From positions 18,890,997 through 18,954,996 of the forward strand of contig CP099843.1 of assembly GCA_030062745.1 (NCBI GenBank): DNA of 64,000 bases, given 5' to 3'. This stretch comes from Capitulum mitella (taxonomy: Eukaryota; Arthropoda; Thecostraca; Pollicipedomorpha; Pollicipedidae). Positions 56,016 through 64,000 of the stretch are shown here, piece after piece; position 1 is the stretch's first letter; each line of letters begins with the position of its first letter. The translations under genes and the position numbers were made by a program. The notes beneath the pieces were generated by a model that saw nothing but the letters and a program-made list of their open reading frames with translations, made no database searches and had not been told where the DNA came from.

Positions 56016-56177
56016 GGCGCAGCCAAAGGCGGGCCCGGGGGCCCAGGCTTCCTTCTTAGGCCCGCGTTTTTTGTGAAAAACATTACACATCGTCTTCCCA
56101 GCAGGCGGTTTTCGTACGATTGCAGTTCACACTGTGCTCCGGGCCCCCTCCTCAAGAAATCCCTGGCTGCGTCCCTG
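56016..56177. mobile_element. Small MITE, GGCGCAG termini, copy 2
   Basis: The ends read GGCGCAGCCAAAGG and, in reverse complement, GGGACGCAGCCAGGG. The interior matches the copy at 15341-15500 (TTAGGCCCGCGTTTTTTGTGAAAAACATTACACATCG). It is nested within the 2.0-kb hAT-like element. Confidence 0.55.
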
Positions 56178-56639
56178 GTTAAAGGACAATATACTTCAGT
56201 GGACGCACCTTAGTATTTGTACAGAATGCTTATTAAGCCAGATATTTGAGATCTACCAAGGCGCTGTAATGGCATTCTGCGCATTTTGGAGCCTTTGCCC
56301 TTTGCCTTCAGACAGAGCTGGTGATCGGCGATCTACGCTATGATCGCTGTGCTCTTAAGTTGTTTTTTTTTTAGAATGAAACATGCGGAAACCTCGCAAT
56401 AACTCTGAAGAATACAGTTATTGCGAGTTTTTTTCCATTTTTTCAGACATTTCTTTTCCAGCGCAGTCATTTTTCGTCTCATTTTCTAGCAACAAATATC
56501 CAATAAAAATAGTTATCCATAATATCCGGTATCCGGCCGGATATCCGGCCGGATACCCAGCACCCGATCCGGCATATCCGGTATCCGGCCGGATTACAAA
56601 AATCCCGAACCGGTGCATCCCTAACTACAAGCCTACCAA

Positions 56640-57060
56640 ATTCCATCAAAATCGGAAGGGGTCGGGTCGAAAAGTGCCAATCTAGTGCGATTTGACGTAG
56701 AGACCTCTGTACATTTCCACTACTGGCCAATAAGCTTGACAGAGGAACGTGCGGCAGCTCGAGGCCACTACGTACATGTTATTTTTGAGGCTGATAGAGT
56801 AGGAATCCCGATTCATGAACCACGAAAGCATTTACGGTTCTGTTACCTTCTAACCATTAGGCTGCTCCGTCACCTTACTTTATTTCTGTAGTACGCTTGC
56901 CAGCGATCTGCTTCAGCATTAGGTACAACTGCAAAAACCCTTGCGATTTCGAAGTTACGCCATCTCGAGGCAACTCGGAACCCAGAGCCCTCTTTCTCTC
57001 CATTAGATGTTTGACGTGTTACCACGCCATGCTCCTACCTGTACTCGTCGTTTCAGCCGC
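56640..57060. other. No gene recognised
   Basis: No supported frame or repeat is seen. Confidence 0.4.
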
Positions 57061-57079
57061 TGTGGCGACTGCAGTGCGA

Positions 57080-57245
57080 GTGTACAGACCATCCAGCGGG
57101 TTTCCGCCACCGGCGGCCGCGCCCGGCCTCGCGTCGATCCTGCGCAGGTCACCGGCAGGGCGTCTCCGCCGGCGGTGACCTTGGCCAGCCGGCGGTCCCG
57201 GCGGCGGTGACCTTGGCCCGTTCGGCGACCGCCCGCGGCTGGATT
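57080..57245. other. Short GC-rich CpG-dense segment
   Basis: The unit GCCGGCGGTGACCTTGGCC occurs twice (about 57164 and 57199) in a very CpG-rich context. Open frames on both strands are due to composition. Confidence 0.4.
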
Positions 57246-57254
57246 ACTGGGCCA

Positions 57255-57400
57255 GACGACTGGCCGACGCCTCACGAGACACATGACTTGACACAAGACT
57301 ACGACGCTAATTGTCAACCCTGGCTGATGTGTCGATAAAGAAGACCAAACAAACTGGACTACCGCGTATGGCCAGGCCCGATCGTGACATCCAACTGCAG
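57255..57400 (+). repeat. Dispersed repeat related to 58060-58200
   Basis: The ordered phrases ACGAGACACATGACTTGAC, ACTACGACGCTAAT, TGATGTGTCGATAAAGAAG and AAACAACT-like parallel 58075-58185 and 63115-63225, and more weakly 15540-15650. Confidence 0.45.
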
Positions 57401-57559
57401 GACTGACGATACAGCTCAAAAATAATGCACATGCTGAATACTTGAACCCACGACACTGATATTCACATGCGTACAAATCTAAAGCCTTAAAATGGTCCAC
57501 AACACACTTTTCGTCGCGCTCCAACACCCAATGATCAAGGAAGAACATTCCAGTACAAT

Positions 57560-58013
57560 AGGACAGAAGATGCAAATGTAGACGTCATTAGTCTTCGCAA
57601 AACAAGGAACCTATTGGGTACTTTATGCACAAAGTCGCTGAATCGTTGTCCAGTTCTACATGGCTGGAATTTTCAGTTAGCTTAAATATGATAAGATAGC
57701 CGCAGAAATGATCATTGCTCTTTAATGGTGTTTGTTAAATACATTTTGTCCTGATCTTTCTGGCCCAGTTATGTGCGTTTAAGAAAAGCAATAATCCCCC
57801 TATGTTGCCGGTTGTTAAATATTTCCTCAGCGGATGGGCCATTCTAAAATCTTGGGAATGTATTATGACGTCAACGCATCAGCGATGTACCTGGTCTCCG
57901 TCTCTGGGAGGCACCCTCTTAATATCCTCCTTATAACATTTTCGTTAGTTTCCACTGCACATTGGTCTGGATAATAGCATACAGACTATGTTTCTCAAAC
58001 CATTTTGCAGCGT
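57560..58013. other. No gene recognised
   Basis: The stretch is AT-rich with no frame or repeat worth calling. Confidence 0.4.
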
Positions 58014-58226
58014 ATGTAAAATGTCATCGGCTGCTCTTCCCGTAGCTTACCGCTTTTCATTATTGGAAGGACAAGACGCATGACGAGACACTCGACTTGA
58101 CGAAGGAATAGTCGGCTTACGACTACGACGCTAATGGTTAATCCTGAATGACGCGTCGGAAAAGAAGCCAGAAAACAACTGTAGGATATAGATGGCCAAA
58201 GCGTGGAACATTGGTTGGCGCCTTGC

Positions 58227-58417
58227 AGGGGCGTCGATTTCTGTAAATGATTAGGGGGCCGAGCCGAGGACCAGACAACCTAACTTCCCCCCAAATGTAG
58301 GTTTTTCAACGGTGTTAGCTTACTTTATTTTGACCAAAGGAAATTTACAACTATTTTTGTTAATATTTATCAGATAAAGAAAAGTGGAGACTTACAATAA
58401 AAAAATCCGCGTATATT

Positions 58418-58501
<84 letters not shown>

Positions 58502-58720
58502 TAGATAGATAGATAGGTAAAGACGGATACATCGCTTATGACTTTATCCTTTACTTTCTGTCTGTCGCTTGTCTATCGCGGTCGTTCTTTTCGTCATTAT
58601 TACTCATTTCCTTTTAAACCGGCAGAAAATATTGGGTGAGGTCCAAACCAACATTGGGAGGCCTAAATCAACAATCAGAGGGCCAGATCCTTCTCAAAAG
58701 CCTACAAATCGACACCCCTG
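58227..58720. mobile_element. CAGGGG-type hAT-like element, copy C
   Basis: It begins CAGGGGCGTCGATTTCTG and ends with the inverse of CAGGGGTGTCGATTTGTA. The flanks are GCGCCTTG (58219-58226) and GCGCCATG (58721-58728), an 8-base duplication with one mismatch. Orientation is inverted relative to copies A and B. A (TA)n(GATA)n tract sits at the interior position where copy A has (TA)n. Confidence 0.85.
58420..58517. repeat. (TA)n-(GATA)n compound microsatellite
   Basis: About 24 TA units are followed by about 12 GATA units with one interruption. It lies inside hAT-like copy C. Confidence 0.95.
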
Positions 58721-58953
58721 GCGCCATGCGGCAGAGGGGCGCGGGACCGGCAGCGAGCGCGTGAACGAGAGGCGCGGCCGCCGAGACCGCCAGGAACAGG
58801 TGCTCACGGCTGTGCGGCCGGCTCCCACGCATGCGTGCGCTCAAATGAACGGATGTTGATGGTTCCAGCCCAGACATCGGGGCACTTCGTATCGTGGCTT
58901 CTCTCGAGTAAAGCTGAAGAGGGTTTGACCGATTACGAGGTGTAATTCTACTG

Positions 58954-59395
58954 TGTCTGTGCGATTGTCCGCTTGTGTGTGCCGTCTTGGTGAACCTTCG
59001 TTTTCGACGTTTTGTACTTCACGTATTCGTGCATAAATACCAGGGCCATTAATTGCGCTGACGATGTGTACGGCAAATAACGTAAGGTGGTGATTTCAAT
59101 ATATGACTAAGACTAAGACTTTCCCCTTCTTCGTGCGGGGTGCCGGGACTGCTCTACGGTGAACGCAGAGCAGTCCCATCTACATGTTAACCGGGTTGCA
59201 ATTACCGTGTGGCAGGCGGAGCAATAGTTGTTCCGCTGTCCTTATTGGTGGCCCGAATGATCACCGAGTCCCTGGTGGGCTAAGAAGGCGCCCAAGGCGT
59301 ACTTTACACAAACAAATATTGCAAAGAAATATTGTACAAACGCTGACTGGGAGAGGGGATCGTTATCATTTTGTTCCGAGACATCTTTGCCGAAG
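58954..59395. other. No gene recognised
   Basis: Only short unsupported frames are present. A GAACGCAGAGCAGTCCC / GGGACTGCTCTACGG inverted pair near 59145-59178 could form a small hairpin. Confidence 0.4.
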
Positions 59396-59399
59396 CCAC

Positions 59400-60055
59400 C
59401 TTAATCGGGACCTTAAACGACCTCAAACAACCTCAGAGTCACATGGAATGGCCTTGAGTTCATTTTGTAGCGTCTGAAAGTGCTTCCAATCATTCGAATT
59501 CAGCACATTTCTAAAAGTTCTGTTTATGGCCGTCGTGATGCAGGATACGGGCATCTTAGATCAGAGCTCCGTGGCCTGACCTGATATAAACCTGAGGCCT
59601 GAAAAACAACTGGAAAACTCTGAACTCAGTCATGCAGGCTCCGGATTCTGCAATTTAAAACTTAGCGTGTAGAATATTTGCATAAAACCAAATTTTGATA
59701 ATTGACCTTGGCCTGACCTTATGAAGTAACTTCAGACCAGCAAGAAATATTGCTGCATGTTTGCCCAGTTATTTGCCACATCACTCATGCAATATTTTAA
59801 GTTCTGTCTTAACTTTTTGAAGCTATTTTTTTTTGTGCCTTGAACAGTGTTCAAAATGGCCTAAGATGCCTTCCAAAAACTAACCTTTGCTCCACCCCTA
59901 AACATAAAATTACGAAAATTTGGCATAATGCGTAGGAAAAATATGTGAGATAAGGCACTACGTTTCGTGAAACTGCTTCAAAAGTCCTGGAAATGGCGAG
60001 TAAAAAGCCAGAGGGACGGTAGCTTCTGAAGTCCACCAAACGGGTACAGGATCAA
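59400..60055 (+). mobile_element. Diverged TTAA-family relative
   Basis: It follows copy 1 in order: CCTCAGAGTCACATGGAATGG, CCAATCATTCGAATTCA, GGCCTGACCTGATAT, CTTCAGACCAGCAAGAAATAT, CTTCCAAAAAC..CTTTGCTCC and a terminal GGGTACAGGATCAAG near 60055. The ends are decayed and no clean TTAA pair is seen. Confidence 0.5.
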
Positions 60056-60059
60056 GCGA

Positions 60060-62554
60060 TCAAAAGAAAGTTATGGCTTTTGTTTCGAGTGTTGCAGTTT
60101 TACGCGCAGGTTGAAGCGATTGCCAGTGAACACACTCAAAACGAAACAAAATATACAGAAGGCATGATGTTCAGAATTAAACCACGAAGATAACTTCCCA
60201 GCACCAAACACACTTCAGGACCGATGTTTTTCTCATGAAAATGCTTCCTGTTTCCAAGGAGTTTCTTCCAATGGTCATGATATCCCCTCTAAGCAGACAT
60301 CAGCGGCGTGGTATTAAGGCAACTTATCTCCATGACAACGTGTTCAGCCAAGGGCACCGAGAAACATGCACGTTATATTGGCTGGTATGATATTTCTGTA
60401 TGTTGTCTTTGTTCATATCCAAGGTTATGCGAGTCTTCTACAGCTTGTGTAACAAAACATGGGGACATTCGGAATCTACTTCATAAGTGACTGGTCACTA
60501 AAAGGCGTAGTAAAAGGCTATATCACCAGGCCGCGGGGAAAAAGTTTGGCCGATCGACGAAGCCGTCTGATCCGGTCCGGTCCCGGCTTGGCCATCACAC
60601 AGCCAACCAGAAAGAGACAGCCAGACAGAAGACGACAGAGAACACGGCGTATAAGCAGGTTTATTGTGATTTCGGCGAGCTGGTGCAGACAGCACCGGGT
60701 GAGTACAGCGGCCAGCGACCGGCCGCGCCCCCTGCACATACGGCAGCGGCCGACGCCCAATCAGAGGCTGTCCACCGCGCACAAGCCACGCCCATCGTAA
60801 TACTAACACGAGCACAAGCTACAACTGGCTGACGGCAAATGCTGACTGGACCATTCAGTGAGCTTATCCTAACATCGGCACGAGTGGTCATGGCTTAGTG
60901 AATGGGCACGCATTGTACCAGGCACGACAAAGACCCGAATCCTGGTCCACATCAAACCATTCAGAAAATACAGATCCAGGCGCAGCCGCGTAAACGGGAC
61001 GATTCCTTAACAGCTAACATTTCCAACTGAAATTCTGTTACGCACCTTGCTGAGTGGCATGATTCTGACGCCATTAGGTGCGATAATGACTACCACGTAA
61101 TGGTTTGCGACACGGGTCCCTCCAACACGAGTACCAGAGGTCGAGGGTGCACACATGGGCCATTCAGGCCAATTTACTGTCTCTGCCTGCATCGAGACAA
61201 GTGCACTGCTGCGTTTCCAACCACTAATGCAGAGGGCGATGCGGGAACATCATCCTGGTTTCCCAGATGTTACGGGCACGGGCTGACGCTACAGTGGGCA
61301 GTTTCCTTACTGGGGTTACTCCAGCTCAAACTGTTCCTCTTTCGTCGAAAGCTGTCCACCCCTGGACAATCAGCACAAACCAGCACAAATACCTGACCAA
61401 TAACATGACATGATGCAATAACGAAGTAAATGCTGAATGGAAACTACGGACGTAGTGAGGGATCTTCCAAGTTCTGAAGACAGGAAGGTAGGATGTAAAT
61501 GGGAAGCCTTTACAATATCCATGGGATCAGCTACAAGCTACATTTGAACAGTTCCATCCGTTTTAGTGCGAAAAAACAACCTACAAGACGCGAACATCAG
61601 AAGACAAAACCACACAAGGCCGCACAAAATTTAGGTCAGTTCCTCAATACATAACACCGAGCAACAACTTCGCAGTTTCCATGGCGCGCAGGCATTTCGT
61701 ATAAACTAAGCGATGGTCACCAGTTTTGATGACAGGAGGACCCAAAACAGCCTCTGACAAACATTCAACACGCCGACATATGATCTTTAGATATAACCAA
61801 AGCGTAGGTTATTCTTCGACAGCCGTTTATGATAAGGCCACGCACGAAAAAAAAACAGGTCCCTGTCCACACGAACATATGCACAAAATACACATTATGA
61901 CGTAAGCGGATAACGCGGCGAAAACCTGAGTTGTTCTTCGTGTTACGGCGTTTTCAGCTCCACCTCCACATCCAGAGCGACGCACTTCATAGAGTTCTGT
62001 TGCATTTACGCCACGACGTCCCCCTCGGAAAAGCTCTTCTGCGACCAGCGCCGCGACAGGTATATACAGCAGCAGCAGAAGAAGTAACCACAAACTTCGC
62101 AAAGCAGTCCCCGCATGCACCACCACGAGATAGTTTCGCATGAGAGCAGTAAACAGGCACCCCAGAAAACCACGGCAGCAAAAAGCTGTGAAAAGCTCTG
62201 TTGCAGCTCGCAAACAAGTTGTAAACCACTATCAAAACACGGGCTAGCGGTTGGCCCCGTAAAATAGTCATCATTGTACAGACGCCCCAGCCGAGATGAG
62301 GTGAAAAAGACATGACAGAGCAGACCTCACGCGCATTTGTCACAATCAAAGCCCACACTATCCCAACCTGCAGATATTCTCAAGTACCAAACCCAAACTG
62401 TAACGCCTTGGGATTCATAACCAATATCATTTCGGACTTGCCAGGACGACCCCAAGCGACGGCGCTCAATGGCCAGCAGAAGCGGAAACCTGCAGCTTCG
62501 ACAGGCACTCAGTAGGTGGCTCTTAGGTCGGCACGCTCAGCGTATCACTGGCAT
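60060..62554. other. No gene recognised
   Basis: A CpG-rich stretch at 60640-60800 includes GCCCAATCAGAGG (CCAAT box) and AGCCACGCCC (KLF/Sp-type) sequences on the plus strand, which could be promoter sites. Frames here are short and unsupported. Nothing else is recognised up to the gap. Confidence 0.35.
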
Positions 62555-63054
62555 NNNNNNNNNNNNNNNNNNNNNNNNNNNNNNNNNNNNNNNNNNNNNN
62601 NNNNNNNNNNNNNNNNNNNNNNNNNNNNNNNNNNNNNNNNNNNNNNNNNNNNNNNNNNNNNNNNNNNNNNNNNNNNNNNNNNNNNNNNNNNNNNNNNNNN
62701 NNNNNNNNNNNNNNNNNNNNNNNNNNNNNNNNNNNNNNNNNNNNNNNNNNNNNNNNNNNNNNNNNNNNNNNNNNNNNNNNNNNNNNNNNNNNNNNNNNNN
62801 NNNNNNNNNNNNNNNNNNNNNNNNNNNNNNNNNNNNNNNNNNNNNNNNNNNNNNNNNNNNNNNNNNNNNNNNNNNNNNNNNNNNNNNNNNNNNNNNNNNN
62901 NNNNNNNNNNNNNNNNNNNNNNNNNNNNNNNNNNNNNNNNNNNNNNNNNNNNNNNNNNNNNNNNNNNNNNNNNNNNNNNNNNNNNNNNNNNNNNNNNNNN
63001 NNNNNNNNNNNNNNNNNNNNNNNNNNNNNNNNNNNNNNNNNNNNNNNNNNNNNN
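62555..63054. other. Assembly gap, exactly 500 N
   Basis: A run of exactly 500 N is a conventional scaffold placeholder; the true size is unknown. Reading frames spanning it are meaningless. Confidence 0.98.
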
Positions 63055-63462
63055 ATGTAAAATGTCATCGGCTGCTCTTCCCGTAGCTTACCGCTTTTCA
63101 TTATTGGAAGGACAAGACGCATGACGAGACACTCGACTTGACGAAGGAGTAGTCGGCTTACGATTACGACGCTAATGGTTAATCCTGAATGACGCGTCGG
63201 AAAAGAAGCCAGAAAACAACTGTAGGATATAGATGGCCAAAGCGTGGAACATTGGTTGGCGCCTTGCAGGGGCGTCGATTTCTGTAAATGATTAGGGGGG
63301 CCGAGCCGAGGACCAGACAACCTAACTTCCCCCCCAAATGTAGGTTTTTCAACGGTGTTAGCTTACTTTATTTTGACCAAAGGAAATTTACAACTATTTT
63401 TGTTAATATTTATCAGATAAAGAAAAGTGGAGACTTACAATAAAAAAATCCGCGTATATTGG

Positions 63463-63550
<88 letters not shown>

Positions 63551-64000
63551 TAGATAGATAGATAGGTAAAGACGGATACATCGCTTATGACTTTATCCTT
63601 TACTTTCTGTCTGTTGCTTGTCTATCGCGGTCGTTCTTTTCGTCATTATTACTCATTTCCTTTTAAACCGGCAGAAAATATTGGGTGAGGTCCAAACCAA
63701 CATTGGGAGGCCTAAATCAACAATCAGAGGGCCAGATCCTTCTCAAAAGCCTACAAATCGACACCCCTGGCGCCATGCGGCAGAGGGGCGCGGGACCGGC
63801 AGCGAGCGTGAACGAGAGGCGCGGCCGCCGAGACCGCCAGGAACAGGTGCTCACGGCTGTGCGGCCGGCTCCCACGCATGCGTGCGCTCAAATGAACGGA
63901 TGTTGATGGTTCCAGCCCAGACATCGGGGCACTTCGTATCGTGGCTTCTCTCGAGTAAAGCTGAAGAGGGTTTGACCGATTACGAGGTGTAATTCTACTG
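63055..64000 (+). repeat. Near-identical direct repeat, copy 2 (runs off window)
   Basis: It starts at the first base after the gap and matches 58014-58953 to the end of the window. Differences are a few substitutions, one- or two-base length changes and microsatellite length. Confidence 0.9.
63267..63769. mobile_element. CAGGGG-type hAT-like element, copy D (segmental copy of C)
   Basis: It has the same termini and the same flanking GCGCCTTG / GCGCCATG pair as copy C, so it is the same insertion event copied with its flanks. The internal (TA)n(GATA)n tract (63464-63567) differs slightly in length. Confidence 0.85.

Larger units (their letters stand above)
54625..56623. mobile_element. 2.0-kb hAT-like element with perfect 8-bp duplication
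   Basis: The perfect direct repeat ACTACAAG flanks it (54617-54624 and 56624-56631). The termini are inverted, TAGGGATGCACCGGATATCC at the left and TAGGGATGCACCGGTTCGGG in reverse complement at the right. Both ends carry dense CCGGATATCCGG palindromes. TAGGGATGCACC-type ends and 8-base duplications are characteristic of hAT elements. No transposase frame is visible. The interior holds the dispersed repeat at 55560-55990 and a small MITE at 56016-56177. Confidence 0.85.
58014..58953 (+). repeat. Near-identical direct repeat, copy 1
   Basis: This stretch matches 63055-64000 almost base for base, with a handful of substitutions and small length changes in homopolymers and microsatellites. It contains the CAGGGG hAT-like element copy C, including the same flanking duplication, so the duplication is later than that insertion. 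Confidence 0.9.

Noticed and set aside
57003-57575. 190-codon minus-strand frame
   Set aside because: It combines a CpG-rich segment with a dispersed repeat, and no motif or splice support is seen.
60498-60815. LTR or promoter of a retroelement
   Set aside because: CCAAT and CACGCCC-type motifs are present, but no direct repeat, primer-binding site or coding region supports an LTR.
62469-63320. Open frames of about 200-265 codons across the N run
   Set aside because: They consist mainly of undefined residues from the 500-N gap and have no meaning.

Overview
The window reads as non-coding, repeat-rich DNA from a metazoan with introns. It is most likely an invertebrate, and an arthropod-like genome would fit, but nothing in the sequence fixes the species. 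Evidence for a eukaryote is the presence of short exons with consensus splice signals, tRNA-derived SINE-like units, GC-rich CpG-dense islands, many minisatellites and microsatellites, and several eukaryotic transposon families (Mutator-like, hAT-like, TTAA-target elements, Penelope-like). I see no complete host gene. Nearly all open frames are short and lie in repeats or GC-rich islands. I found nothing recognisable as a retrovirus, LTR element or Polinton.

Regions 1-24 kb: a degenerate repeat block (about 0.35-0.8 kb), a TTAA-bounded non-autonomous element (1.53-2.77 kb), a 33-bp minisatellite (3.3-3.6 kb), one convincing 99-bp minus-strand exon (6412-6510), a tRNA-derived SINE (10.3 kb), a second degenerate block (13.3 kb), a CpG island with three CACGTG E-boxes (16.4-16.9 kb), and a 1.6-kb degenerate array of about 30-bp units (19.7-21.3 kb). 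Regions 24-37 kb: a second SINE with target duplications, a GC-rich block with long minus-strand open frames and a 54-bp tandem repeat carrying CRE palindromes, a 34-bp minisatellite, a CAGGGG-type hAT-like element, and two inverted-repeat elements. Regions 36-42 kb: two head-to-head pairs of broken Penelope-like fragments, one cut by a TTAA element, followed by an unrecognised minus-strand coding remnant.

The main item is an 8.9-kb Mutator-like DNA transposon at 43472-52400. It has a 9-10 bp target duplication. Its terminal inverted repeats are built from inverted satellite arrays with a unit of about 329 bp. It carries a DDE transposase with a CxxH motif and a C-terminal Ulp1/C48-like protease, now interrupted. 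Downstream, inside the same element, lies an intronless adenosine kinase pseudogene that appears to be a captured host gene. The satellite-TIR architecture resembles what is described for the Rehavkus group of Mutator-like elements; that assignment is an inference.

Regions 52-64 kb: three independent insertions (plus one segmental copy) of the CAGGGG hAT-like family, each with 8-bp target duplications. There is also a 2.0-kb hAT-like element with a perfect 8-bp duplication, and a scaffold gap of exactly 500 N. The sequence right after the gap repeats 58014-58953 almost exactly, which suggests either a recent segmental duplication or an assembly artefact.
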